From the NCBI GenBank assembly GCA_016213325.1, contig JACRAY010000011.1:1-64000 (forward strand): a stretch of 64,000 nt of DNA. The letters run 5' to 3'. Shown piece by piece: positions 35,115-43,015 of the stretch. A program made the position numbers and the translations under genes. Every line of letters starts with the position of its first letter. The stretch's first letter is position 1. The notes beneath the pieces are model-generated. The model had not been told where the DNA came from and did no database searches. It saw only the letters and a list, made by a program, of their open reading frames with translations. The DNA comes from Burkholderiales bacterium. Lineage in GTDB: Bacteria > Pseudomonadota > Gammaproteobacteria > Burkholderiales > Burkholderiaceae_C.

Positions 35115-35890
35115 GGGTTCGTGGGCCATTGGAAAGTGGGAGGAAGTTTGTCGAGGAAGCGTTGCACGGCCGCGCGATGTTCCGCCGTGCCGAAGGCCAG
35201 TGCCTGCGCGTTGGCTTCGGCGTCGAGGGCCGCATCGAGCGCACCGGCGTCGGCGACGTTGCGCTTGAGCAGGCTGACGGCCAGCGGCGCGGCTTCGGCG
35301 AAGCTGGCGGCCAGCGCCAGCGCGCGCGCCAGCAGCGCATCGGGCTCGTGCAGTTCCATCACGATGCCGAGTGCCAGGGCTTCGGCCGCCGGCACTTCGC
35401 GCGCCGACAACATCAGCTCGCGGGCGCGCTGCACGCCCACGGCGCGCGGCAGCGTGTACGACGCGCCGCAGTCGGGCACCAGGCCGAGCTTCAGGAAGGG
35501 CATGCAGAAGCGCGCGCGCGGCGTAGCCAGCACGAAGTCGGCGGACAGCGCGACACTGAAGCCGCCGCCGAAGGCCGCGCCGTCGACCGCGGCAATGACC
35601 GGGCGGTCCAGCAGGACCAGCTCGCGTATCCAGCGGTTCACGGTCTGCATGCGCAAGCGGCCCTCCGCGCCGGCCAGGGCGCCGCCGGCCATGCCGCGCA
35701 AGTCGCCGCCGGCGCAGAAATGGCCGCCGGCACCGGTGATGACGACGGCCCGCACTTCGCGGTCGGCGACGATGTCGGCCACGGCGCGTGCCAGGCCGTC
35801 CTTCAGCGCGGGCGTGAAGGCGTTGCGCGTCTCGGGGCTGTCGAGAGTGACCACGGCCGTTGCGCCCTGGCGTTGCAGGCGGACCGTCAT
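35111..35890 (-). CDS. Crotonase-family isomerase (PaaG-like)
   Basis: A 259-residue crotonase with HFCAGGDLRGM and DGAAFGGGFSVALSAD. Neither hydratase Glu is present: the first position is Ser (GGGFS) and the second is replaced in CMPFLKLGLVPDCG, where Asp appears in the VPD motif. This is the pattern of enoyl-CoA delta isomerases such as PaaG, not of hydratases. Hydration in this operon is then the job of the MaoC pair. The gene overlaps both neighbours by 4 bp. Confidence 0.83.
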   Translation of the reverse strand: MTVRLQRQGATAVVTLDSPETRNAFTPALKDGLARAVADIVADREVRAVVITGAGGHFCAGGDLRGMAGGALAGAEGRLRMQTVNRWIRELVLLDRPVIAAVDGAAFGGGFSVALSADFVLATPRARFCMPFLKLGLVPDCGASYTLPRAVGVQRARELMLSAREVPAAEALALGIVMELHEPDALLARALALAASFAEAAPLAVSLLKRNVADAGALDAALDAEANAQALAFGTAEHRAAVQRFLDKLPPTFQWPTNP

Positions 35891-37557
35891 GGCTTGGCTC
35901 CCGCGCGTGCAGCTTCCTGCAGCTCGCGCCACTGGACCTTGCCGGTGGCGGACTTCGGCAGCGCGTCGAGGAGCTCCACGAAGCGCGGCGCCTTGTACAC
36001 CGCCATGTGGCCGCGCGCCCAGGCCACCAGCTCCGGTTCGCCCAACTCGCCGCGCAGGCCCGGCTTGAGCACGACGAACGCCTTGACGGCCTCGCCCTGT
36101 TTCGCATCGGGCACGCCGACGACGCAGGCCTCGTGCACGGCCGGGTGTTCGTACATCATGTTCTCCACTTCGGCCGGCCAGACCTTGTAGCCCGACGTGT
36201 TGATCATCCGCTTGAGCCGGTCGCGCATGAAGAAGTAGCCTTCCTCGTCCATGGAGGCCAGGTCGCCGGTGCGGAAGAAGCGCTTGCCGTCGCGCTCGAA
36301 GAAGGACTCACGGTCGGCATCGGGGTTGCGCCAGTAGCCCGCCATGACCTGCGGCGCGTGCGTGACCAGTTCGCCCACTTCGCCCGGTGCCAGTTCCACC
36401 AGCGTCTCGGGGTCCACGATGCGCGTGTCGACGCCGGGCGCCGGGATGCCGAGGCATTGGCGCTTGCCGCGCTGCAGCGGGTTGGCCTGCAGGAAAGACG
36501 CCGTCTCGGTGAGGCCGTAGCCCTCGTTGTAGGTGATGCCGTGGCGCTCCTGCATCATCCGTGCGACGGCTTCGGGCATGGCGGCGGCGCCGCCCGACAC
36601 CAGGGCCAGGCTGGAGATGTCGCGCTGACCGGTCTCGGGGCTGGAGAACAGGTCGAGGATCATCGCCGGCGGCGCGGTCCACGCGGTTACGCGATGGCGC
36701 TCGATGAGGCGCGCCGCCAGGGCCGCGTTCCAGCGCGGCAGCATGACGGACGTGCCGCCGAGGAACACCGGCATGTTCATGCCGTTCTGCAGGCCGAGCA
36801 TGTGGAACAGCGGGGCGACGGTGAGCACCACGGTGTCGTTGTTGAGGCCTTTCCAAACCGAGGAGGCGGCCAGCGATGCGAGCACCGTGGCATGGGTGTG
36901 CATGCAGCCCTTGGGGCGGCCGGTGGTACCGGAGGTGTAGGGCAGTATGGCCAAGTCGGTAGGGTGGGCAACTTGTTGCCCACCGGCGCGTGCTTGCGAG
37001 TCGCCGGGTGGGCAGCAAGCTGCCCACCCTACGTGGGAGGGGTTGGTGAGAGGAAGGAGCGGTCGCGTCACCCAATCCGGCAATTCGTCCGGGCAGTCCG
37101 CCGCTACCGCTTGGCTGTACGCATGCACGACAACGCGCTCGAAGCCGTCGAAGTGTTCCAGCAACTCCTGCGCCGCAAAGGCCACGCACGCACCACTGTC
37201 GTCGGCATAGTGGCGCACTTCCTGCGCCTTGCTCATCGGATTGACCGGTACCACGACGCCGCGCGCGCGCAGGATCGAATAGAACGCGACGACGAACTGC
37301 GGGCAGTTCTGGCTGGCCAGCAGCACGCGGTCGCCGGGCTGCACGCCGGCGTCTTCCACCAGCCACGCTGCCAGTCCATCCACCTGCTGCTTCAGGTGGT
37401 CGTAGGTGGTGACGCTGCCGCAGTAAACGATGGCCGGCTTGTCCGGGAAGCGCCGCGCCGCCGTGTCCAGGTACTCGGGCAGCGTCGCGTGCGGCACGTA
37501 CAACTCGCGTGCCACGCCTTTCGGCCAGAACCGGAAGTGCGGTCGCTCGCTGCTCAT
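35887..37557 (-). CDS. AMP-forming acyl-CoA ligase with an in-frame repeat insertion
   Basis: A 556-residue ANL ligase with the P-loop LPYTSGTTGRPKGCMHTH (about residues 205-222), NEGYGLTETASF, RTGDLASMDEEGYFF and the C-terminal Lys in LPKSATGKVQW. Around residues 176-200, just before the P-loop, a Cys/Pro/Gly-rich segment unlike the rest of the protein is encoded by a palindromic repeat element (36959-37032); it keeps the frame. The ligase should activate the side-chain or branched acid for the operon. Start ATG 37557 overlaps the upstream dehydrogenase stop by 4 bp. Confidence 0.87.
   Translation of the reverse strand: MSSERPHFRFWPKGVARELYVPHATLPEYLDTAARRFPDKPAIVYCGSVTTYDHLKQQVDGLAAWLVEDAGVQPGDRVLLASQNCPQFVVAFYSILRARGVVVPVNPMSKAQEVRHYADDSGACVAFAAQELLEHFDGFERVVVHAYSQAVAADCPDELPDWVTRPLLPLTNPSHVGWAACCPPGDSQARAGGQQVAHPTDLAILPYTSGTTGRPKGCMHTHATVLASLAASSVWKGLNNDTVVLTVAPLFHMLGLQNGMNMPVFLGGTSVMLPRWNAALAARLIERHRVTAWTAPPAMILDLFSSPETGQRDISSLALVSGGAAAMPEAVARMMQERHGITYNEGYGLTETASFLQANPLQRGKRQCLGIPAPGVDTRIVDPETLVELAPGEVGELVTHAPQVMAGYWRNPDADRESFFERDGKRFFRTGDLASMDEEGYFFMRDRLKRMINTSGYKVWPAEVENMMYEHPAVHEACVVGVPDAKQGEAVKAFVVLKPGLRGELGEPELVAWARGHMAVYKAPRFVELLDALPKSATGKVQWRELQEAARAGAKP
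36959..37032. repeat. Palindromic repeat element (GTAGGGTGGGCA type) inside the ligase gene
   Basis: Perfect 12-bp terminal inverted repeats (GTAGGGTGGGCA and its complement at 37021-37032) enclose two back-to-back hairpins: 36963-36984 (10-bp arms, 2-nt loop) and 37006-37029 (11-bp arms, 2-nt loop). The 74-bp element plus 1 bp equals 25 codons, so the ligase frame is preserved. A partial relative lies at 62326-62351. The structure resembles REP/BIME-like or MITE-like dispersed elements. Confidence 0.85.
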
Positions 37558-38711
37558 TGCTTCTCCATGCCGCGGGCGATGATCTCCTTCATCACCTCGT
37601 TGGCGCCGCCGTAGATGCGGAACACGCGCGCATCGGCGTACAGCCGCGCGATCGGGTACTCGTTCATGTAGCCGTAGCCGCCGAAGAGTTGCAGGCACTC
37701 GTCGATCACGCGGCAGCAGGTGTCGCTGGCCCACCACTTGGCCATGGCCGCCGTCGGCACGTCGAGCTCGCCGCGCGCCAGCCGCGCGATGCAGTCGTCG
37801 ACGAACGAACGCGCCACGGTGGCCAGCGTCTGGCATTCGGCCAGCTTGAAGCGCGTGTTCTGCATGGCCATGAGCGGCTGCCCGAACACCTGCCGGTCGC
37901 GCACATAGACCAGCGTCTCGTCGATCGCGCGCTGCATGGTAGCCACCGCGCCTACGGCCAGCAGCAGCCGCTCGCGCGGCAGCTGCTGCATCAGCTGTGC
38001 GAAGCCGCTGCCTTCCTCGCCGCCCAGCAGGTTGTCCGCCGGCACCGGCGCGTCCTCGAAGAACAGCTCCGTGGTATCCAGCGTCTTCTGGCCCAGCTTG
38101 TCGAGCAGCGGACCACGCCGGAAGCCCGCCAGCCCTTCGGTCTCCACCACCAGCAGCGAGATGCCCTTGGCACCGGCCGCTTCGCCGGTCTTCACCGCCA
38201 CCACCACCAGGTTGGCGTGCAGGCCGTTGGTGATGAAGGTCTTGGCGCCGCTCACGCGATACGTGCCGCCTTCGCGGCGCGCCTGGGTGCGTATGCGTTG
38301 CAGGTCGGTGCCGGCGCCTGGCTCGGTCATGGCGATGGCGGCGACCAGCTCGCCGGTGGCCATGCGCGGCAGCCAGCGCTGCTTCTGCGGCTCGCTGCCG
38401 TAGGCCAGGATGTAGTGCGCCACGATGCCGCTGTGCACGTTGTTGCTGAAGGCCTGCGACATCGAGTACATCTGCTCCTCGCAGATCACCGCCTCGTGCA
38501 GCGCGCTGCCCCCGCTGCCGCCGTACGCCTGCGGGATGCTGGCGCACAGCAGGCCGGCGGCGCCCGCCTTGGCCCAGATCTCGCGGTCGGCGTGGTGCTG
38601 GGCGCGCCAGCGCATCTCGTGGGGCACGCACTCGCGCTGGAAGAAGCGCCGCGCCGAGTCGCGCAGCATCTGCAGCTCCTCGTCCATCCAGGCGCGCGGG
38701 GCGTCCCTCAC
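37554..38711 (-). CDS. Acyl-CoA dehydrogenase (isovaleryl-type catalytic base)
   Basis: A 385-residue dehydrogenase with MTEPGAGTDLQRIRT, KTFITNGLHANLV and LQLFGGYGYMNEYPIARLYA. The C-terminal catalytic-Glu position holds Gly (RIYGGANEV), while LPRERLLLAV supplies Glu in the internal helix used by isovaleryl-CoA dehydrogenase; such enzymes prefer branched substrates. I start at GTG 38711 because of the GTGA coupling seen repeatedly here; an ATG at 38688 is the alternative. Confidence 0.85.
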   Translation of the reverse strand: MRDAPRAWMDEELQMLRDSARRFFQRECVPHEMRWRAQHHADREIWAKAGAAGLLCASIPQAYGGSGGSALHEAVICEEQMYSMSQAFSNNVHSGIVAHYILAYGSEPQKQRWLPRMATGELVAAIAMTEPGAGTDLQRIRTQARREGGTYRVSGAKTFITNGLHANLVVVAVKTGEAAGAKGISLLVVETEGLAGFRRGPLLDKLGQKTLDTTELFFEDAPVPADNLLGGEEGSGFAQLMQQLPRERLLLAVGAVATMQRAIDETLVYVRDRQVFGQPLMAMQNTRFKLAECQTLATVARSFVDDCIARLARGELDVPTAAMAKWWASDTCCRVIDECLQLFGGYGYMNEYPIARLYADARVFRIYGGANEVMKEIIARGMEKQ

Positions 38712-39535
38712 GGCCGGCCGCCTCCGCAGACCAGCACCTGGCCGCTGACGTAGTTGGACTCGGGGATGCAGAACAGGTACACCGCGCCCGCCGCTTCTTC
38801 CGGCGTGCCCCCGCGGCCCAGCGGGATCATGGCTTCGGCGTTCTTCAGGATCTGCGGGTTGACGCCCACGCGGATCTCGTTGCCCTGCACGTTGATGGTG
38901 GCGCCGGCATTGGCGTCGGCTTCGGTCAGCCGGGTCTTGATGAGGCCGAAGGCGACGCTGTTCACGTTGACCTTGTAGCGGCCCCATTCCTTGGCCATCG
39001 CCTTGGTCAGCCCGTTGATGCCGGCCTTGGCGGCCGCGTAGTTGGCCTGGCCCGCGTTGCCGTACACGCCCGAGGTGGAGGAGATGTTCACCACCTTGCG
39101 GAACACGTCGCGGCCTTCTTCCGCTTCGCGCTTGTTGGCCTCGCGGATGAAGTGCGCGGCAGCGCGCAGGATGCGGAAGGGTGCGGTCAGGTGCACGGCC
39201 AGCATGGCCTCCCACTGGTCGTCGCTCATCTTCTGCACGACGCTGTCCCACGTGTAGCCGGCGTTGTTGACGATGATGTCGAGGCCGCCGTAGTTCTCCA
39301 GCGCGGTGCCGATGAAGCGTTCGGCGAAGCCTGCGTCGGTCACGCTGCCGGCGCAGGCGACGGCTTGCCCGCCGGCCGCGACGATGTCGGCGACGGCCTG
39401 TTGCGCGGGTTCGGCGTCGAGGTCGTTGATGACGACGCGAGCGCCCTCGCTTGCGAGCTTCAGCGCGATCTCGCGCCCGATGCCGCGGCCGGAGCCCGAC
39501 ACCAGAGCGACCTTGCCTTCGAGTTTGCGGTTCAT
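38708..39535 (-). CDS. SDR-family 3-hydroxyacyl-CoA dehydrogenase
   Basis: A 275-residue SDR with SGSGRGIGREIA near residue 15, NNAGYTWDSVVQKMS in the core and the Ser-Tyr-Lys triad in NISSTSGVYGNAGQANYAAAK. An insertion of about 10 residues before the catalytic Ser (REANKREAEEG) is slightly unusual. It follows the MaoC gene by 16 bp and overlaps the dehydrogenase by 4 bp. It probably oxidises the product of the MaoC hydratase; the operon carries a second, longer SDR for another hydroxyacyl-CoA. Confidence 0.84.
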   Translation of the reverse strand: MNRKLEGKVALVSGSGRGIGREIALKLASEGARVVINDLDAEPAQQAVADIVAAGGQAVACAGSVTDAGFAERFIGTALENYGGLDIIVNNAGYTWDSVVQKMSDDQWEAMLAVHLTAPFRILRAAAHFIREANKREAEEGRDVFRKVVNISSTSGVYGNAGQANYAAAKAGINGLTKAMAKEWGRYKVNVNSVAFGLIKTRLTEADANAGATINVQGNEIRVGVNPQILKNAEAMIPLGRGGTPEEAAGAVYLFCIPESNYVSGQVLVCGGGRP

Positions 39536-39551
39536 GGCGTTTCCTTCGTGA

Positions 39552-39968
39552 TCAGAGCGGCCAGGCGACCAGCGCCTCGCCGGACAGCTTGGCCATGCCG
39601 TCGGAGTTGGTGGTGGCCAGCGCGATACGGGCGCAGCGCTCGCCTTCGTGCTCGAAGGTCTCGGTCACCGTGCCGGTGCAGGTGATGCGCTCGCCCACGT
39701 GCGTGATGGCGGCAAAGCGCACGTCCAGCGACCGGATCGCGCACTGCGGCACCCAGTCGGTCAGCAGGCGGCCCAGCCACGCGGCCGACAGCATGCCGTG
39801 GGCAAACACGTCGGGCATGCCGGCCGATTTGGCGAAGTCGATGTCGACGTGGATCGGGTTGTGGTCGCCCGAGGCGCCGCAGTACAGCGCGAGGTCCAGC
39901 CGGGTGATAGGCGGCAGTGCGAGCGGCGGCAGCCGGTCGCCGGCCTTCAGGGCGGTGGGGTCAACCAT
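39552..39968 (-). CDS. MaoC-type hydratase, catalytic subunit
   Basis: A 138-residue single-hotdog protein with the hydratase 2 motif ASGDHNPIHVDIDFAKSAG and VFAHGMLSAAWLG; Asp and His of GDHNPIH are the catalytic pair. It is preceded by a degenerate hotdog gene overlapping it by 8 bp, so the active enzyme is probably a heterodimer as in HadAB/HadBC or ChsH1-H2. It would hydrate the enoyl-CoA made by the operon's dehydrogenases. Confidence 0.86.
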   Translation of the reverse strand: MVDPTALKAGDRLPPLALPPITRLDLALYCGASGDHNPIHVDIDFAKSAGMPDVFAHGMLSAAWLGRLLTDWVPQCAIRSLDVRFAAITHVGERITCTGTVTETFEHEGERCARIALATTNSDGMAKLSGEALVAWPL

Positions 39969-40404
39969 GGCGCACCACCGTCACGCAGCGCAGGTCGGCC
40001 ACGGGTTCGTGGCGCTGGTTGCTGACCTGCGTGCGGCGCACCACGAATTCCAGCGCGCCGTTCTTCTTGTCGTAGATGTCCTCGATGCGCTGGCGGAAGG
40101 TGAGCGTGTCGCCCGCATGCGCCAGGCGGTGGTAGGTGAAGCCCTGCTCGCCATGCAGGATTCGGCGGTAGTCGATGTCGAGCAGTTCGCGGATGGCGGC
40201 GGGGTTGGGCGACTCCATCTCCAGGCAGAACAGGAAGGTCGGCGGCACCGGCAGCGACGCATGCCCTGCGGCCTGCGCGGCCGCTTCGTCCGTGTAGACG
40301 GGGTCGGCCTGCCCGGTGGCCCTGGCGAAGAAGCGCAGGCGGCCCCTTTCGACTGCCACCGTGAAGGCGGGCAGTTCGTGGCCGATGTGGCGACGGTCGA
40401 TCAT
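39961..40404 (-). CDS. MaoC N-type (FAS1-like) hotdog subunit without catalytic residues
   Basis: A 147-residue hotdog protein. It has the FAS1-like dehydratase N-terminal pattern FARATGQADPVYTDEAAAQAAG and PPTFLFCLEME, but lacks the Asp/His catalytic motif of its neighbour. In two-subunit hydratases this partner binds the acyl chain. Overlaps of 4 bp with the SCP-x thiolase gene and 8 bp with the catalytic hotdog gene support stoichiometric production. Confidence 0.82.
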   Translation of the reverse strand: MIDRRHIGHELPAFTVAVERGRLRFFARATGQADPVYTDEAAAQAAGHASLPVPPTFLFCLEMESPNPAAIRELLDIDYRRILHGEQGFTYHRLAHAGDTLTFRQRIEDIYDKKNGALEFVVRRTQVSNQRHEPVADLRCVTVVRHG

Positions 40405-41597
40405 TGCACCGCCTGGTACAGCGTCACGACACAGGCGCCGCCCAGGCCCAGGTTGTGCTGCAGCGCGAGCCGCGCGCCTTCCACCTGGCGCTGCTCGGCC
40501 CGGCCGCGCAGCTGCGACACGAGTTCGTAGCACTGCGCGAGGCCGGTGGCACCCAGCGGGTGGCCCTTGGACAGCAGGCCGCCCGACGGATTGGTGACGA
40601 TGCGCCCGCCGTACGTGTTGTCGCCGTCCACGATGAAGCGCTCGGCGGTGCCTTCGGGCGTGAGGCCCAGCGCCTCGTAGGTGATCAGCTCGTTGGCGGT
40701 GAAGCAGTCGTGCAGTTCGACCACGTCGAGCTCGTCGGGCCCGATGCCCGCCGCTTCGTACACCTGCTGCGCCGCAGCCACCGTCATGTCGTAGCCGACC
40801 AGCTTGCGCATGTCCTTGCTGTCGAAAGTGGAGGGCGTGTCGGTGGTCATCGCCTGCGCCGCGATGACGACGCGCAGGTCGAGGCCGTGCTTCTTCGCGA
40901 ATTCTGCCGAGCAGACGATGGCGGCCGCTGCGCCGCACGTGGGCGGGCAACACTGGAAGCGGGTCAGCGGGTCGAACACGGTCGGCGCGGCCATCACTTC
41001 GTCGAGCGTGAGCGTCTGGCGGAACACGGCTAGCGGATTGCGCGCCGCGTGCTGGCGCGCCTTCACCGAGATGCGGCCGAAGGTGTCCTTGCGGATGCCG
41101 TACTGCGCGATGTAGTCACGCCCGGCGCCGCCGAAGAACTGTGCGGCACGGGGAGCCTGGGGGTCGTAGCCCTGCTTCCCGGTCATGGCCTCGGCGAACT
41201 TCGCCATCGGCGCCGGACGGTCGTCGTACGCGCCCTTCAGCGCGCCGGGCTGCATCTGCTCGAAGCCGAGCGCGATGGCGCATTCGACCACGCCGCTTTC
41301 CACCGCCTGCCGCGCGAGGTACAGCGCCGACGAGCCGGTGGAGCAGTTGTTGTTGAGGTTGAAGACCGGGATGCCGGTGAGCCCGACGCCGTAGATCGCG
41401 GCCTGGCCGGCGGTGGAGTCGCCGTACACATAGCCCACATAGGCCTGTTGCACCAGCGCGTAGTCGACGCCGGCGTCTTCCAACGCCAGCTTCGCCGCGC
41501 GGGCGCCCATCACGGTGTAGGGATCGCTGGCACCGGGCTTGGTGAAGGGAATCATGCCCACGCCGACGACGTGGACGGGGCGCTGCATGCGCGTCAT
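40401..41597 (-). CDS. SCP-x-type thiolase
   Basis: A 398-residue thiolase of the sterol-carrier-protein-x group. Nucleophile Cys85 is in NNNCSTGSSAL; the third motif is HDCF, diagnostic for SCP-x thiolases as opposed to NEAF; GHPLGATG follows, and the C-terminus lacks a fused SCP2 domain. Such enzymes cleave 2-methyl-branched 3-ketoacyl-CoAs, releasing propionyl-CoA or acetyl-CoA. It is the first gene of the 12-gene operon. I chose ATG 41597 with AGGAG 7 nt upstream; ATG 41588 is possible. Confidence 0.88.
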   Translation of the reverse strand: MTRMQRPVHVVGVGMIPFTKPGASDPYTVMGARAAKLALEDAGVDYALVQQAYVGYVYGDSTAGQAAIYGVGLTGIPVFNLNNNCSTGSSALYLARQAVESGVVECAIALGFEQMQPGALKGAYDDRPAPMAKFAEAMTGKQGYDPQAPRAAQFFGGAGRDYIAQYGIRKDTFGRISVKARQHAARNPLAVFRQTLTLDEVMAAPTVFDPLTRFQCCPPTCGAAAAIVCSAEFAKKHGLDLRVVIAAQAMTTDTPSTFDSKDMRKLVGYDMTVAAAQQVYEAAGIGPDELDVVELHDCFTANELITYEALGLTPEGTAERFIVDGDNTYGGRIVTNPSGGLLSKGHPLGATGLAQCYELVSQLRGRAEQRQVEGARLALQHNLGLGGACVVTLYQAVQ

Positions 41598-41601
41598 GGA
41601 G

Positions 41602-41626
41602 GACTCCTGTTGGTTCGACAGGAGTC
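41602..41626. promoter_or_regulatory. Perfect 9-bp inverted repeat at the operon start
   Basis: GACTCCTGT-N7-ACAGGAGTC lies directly upstream of the SCP-x thiolase start. Read on the minus strand, one arm contains the AGGAG ribosome site and the other overlaps the predicted -10 hexamer (41623-41628). It could be a DNA operator at the transcription start or, if transcription begins further upstream, an RNA hairpin that hides the ribosome site. Confidence 0.6.
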
Positions 41627-41648
41627 TCGCCGCGGGTGGCCGCCGGCT

Positions 41649-41677
41649 CAATCGCCGATCGGGACAAAACGATTGGC
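41649..41677 (-). promoter_or_regulatory. AraC-type operator, copy A (12-gene operon)
   Basis: CAATCGC-N15-GATTGGC followed by GGAAA on the plus strand. It is one of three copies with identical spacing (others at 47921 and 50195). Read toward the operon, CAAT is followed after exactly 20 bp by the -10-like GAGACT, so the proximal half overlaps the -35 region, as expected for an AraC-family activator. Confidence 0.7.
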
Positions 41678-41685
41678 GGAAATGT

Positions 41686-42174
41686 TCAGCCGGGCGGCGC
41701 GGCCTCGCGCAGCCAGCCGTCCAGCGCCGCCCCCACCAGGCTGTATGCCCGGCCGAACCCGGCCACCAGCCGCGCGGACACGGGCTTCAGGGTGAACAGC
41801 GAAAAGTCACCTAGCTCGAAGGTCTGCTCCGAGTCCGGGAAGCAGGCGAGGTAGTGCGCCTTCGCCTGCGCATAGGCCGCGCCGCCGCGGTCCAGCTGCA
41901 CCGCATCGGCCTGCAGCGCCACGCGCGGCAATGCTTGTGGCGACCAGGGCCCGCCGGCCTCCGCCATCACCAGCACGCCGACCCTGGCGTGCCCCAGCAT
42001 GTCGCGCGTGTGGGTGGCCAGCCCGCTCACGTGGACCAGCAGGTCCGTCGCGCCTGCCGGCAGGACGAACGGCACCATCGACACCGCAGGTTCGCCGCGG
42101 TGCAGCGTGGCGAGCGCAGCGACCGGGCGCTTCGAGAGCAGGGACCGCAGGAGGAGCGAGGCGTCGGCGTCCAT
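41686..42174 (-). CDS. Pyridoxamine 5'-phosphate oxidase-like (HugZ-type) protein
   Basis: A 162-residue split-barrel flavin-binding-fold protein: LLRSLLSKRPVAALATLHRG at the start, VPFVLPAGATDLLVHVSGLATHTRD in the barrel and GDFSLFTLKPVSARLVAGFGRAY near the C-terminus, a pattern shared with HugZ-like haem-utilisation proteins. Family members bind FMN or haem, and the precise role is unclear. It is divergent from ppk2 and follows the operator region of the 12-gene operon. It appears unrelated to the CoA modules. Confidence 0.75.
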   Translation of the reverse strand: MDADASLLLRSLLSKRPVAALATLHRGEPAVSMVPFVLPAGATDLLVHVSGLATHTRDMLGHARVGVLVMAEAGGPWSPQALPRVALQADAVQLDRGGAAYAQAKAHYLACFPDSEQTFELGDFSLFTLKPVSARLVAGFGRAYSLVGAALDGWLREAAPPG

Positions 42175-42202
42175 GGTGCCATTCTGCCGCTACCATGCAT
42201 CG

Positions 42203-43003
42203 ATGAAGAGGCCCAAACCCGGCAAGGCCGACAAGCTCGGCAAGAAGGACTACCTCGAACAGCTTGCCGCTTTGCAGGTGGAACTGAACGAGGTGGCCCG
42301 CTGGCTGCAGCACACGGGCCAGCGGCTGGCCGTGGTGGTCGAAGGCCGCGACACGGCAGGCAAGGGCGGCGTGATCGCGGCGATTGCCGACACCCTGAAC
42401 CCGCGACAGTGCCGCACCGTAGCGCTGGCCAAGCCCAGCGAGCGCGAGAAGACGCAGTGGTACTTCCAGCGTTATGTGCCGCACCTGCCGGCTGCCGGCG
42501 AGATCGTGCTGTTCGACCGCAGCTGGTACAACCGCGCCGGCGTCGAGCGCGTGATGGGCTTCTGCACGCCGGCCGAGACCAAGGCTTTCCTGGCGCAGGC
42601 GCCGGTGTTCGAGAAGCTGCTGGTCGACGACGGCATCCTGCTCCTGAAGTATTGGCTGACGGTGGACCAGGCGCAGCAGGAAGAACGTTTTGCCGAGCGG
42701 CTGGCCGATCCGCTGAAGCGCTGGAAGCTCAGTCCCATCGACGTGCAGGCACGTGCCAAGTACGCGGAGTACGGCGCGGCGCGTGACGCCATGCTGAAGG
42801 CCACGCACACCAGGGCCTGTCCTTGGACGCTGGTGGACTTCAACGACCAGCGGCGCGGGCGGCTCACGCTGATCCGCCACCTGCTCGACCAGGTGCCGGA
42901 CCGGCGCGTGCCCGAGGCGCTGGTGGAGTTCCCGCCGCTGGGCCACGAGCCGCTGCGCGAGAAGTTCGGCGTGCCGCCGAAGCCGGTCAAGGCGGCCGGC
43001 TGA
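42203..43003 (+). CDS. ppk2: Polyphosphate kinase 2
   Basis: A 266-residue single-domain PPK2. The Walker A motif EGRDTAGKGG is near residue 50, the Walker B/lid start is LFDRSWYNRAG near 105, and the intervening and C-terminal helices are typical of the family (QWYFQRYV, KYWLTVD, HLLDQVP). PPK2 enzymes phosphorylate nucleotides from polyphosphate or run the reverse reaction. ATG 42203 was chosen because the conserved sequence begins shortly after it and the frame upstream runs over the divergent gene. Confidence 0.92.
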   Translation: MKRPKPGKADKLGKKDYLEQLAALQVELNEVARWLQHTGQRLAVVVEGRDTAGKGGVIAAIADTLNPRQCRTVALAKPSEREKTQWYFQRYVPHLPAAGEIVLFDRSWYNRAGVERVMGFCTPAETKAFLAQAPVFEKLLVDDGILLLKYWLTVDQAQQEERFAERLADPLKRWKLSPIDVQARAKYAEYGAARDAMLKATHTRACPWTLVDFNDQRRGRLTLIRHLLDQVPDRRVPEALVEFPPLGHEPLREKFGVPPKPVKAAG

Positions 43004-43015
43004 CGCACTCCCCGC

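Noticed and set aside
35111-35890. Assigning the crotonase at 35111-35890 as BoxC or a hydratase
   Set aside because: It is 259 residues, about half the length of BoxC, and lacks both hydratase glutamates.
36959-37032. Reading the ligase as a pseudogene broken by the repeat
   Set aside because: The frame continues through the insert with all adenylation motifs intact on both sides, so disruption is not supported.
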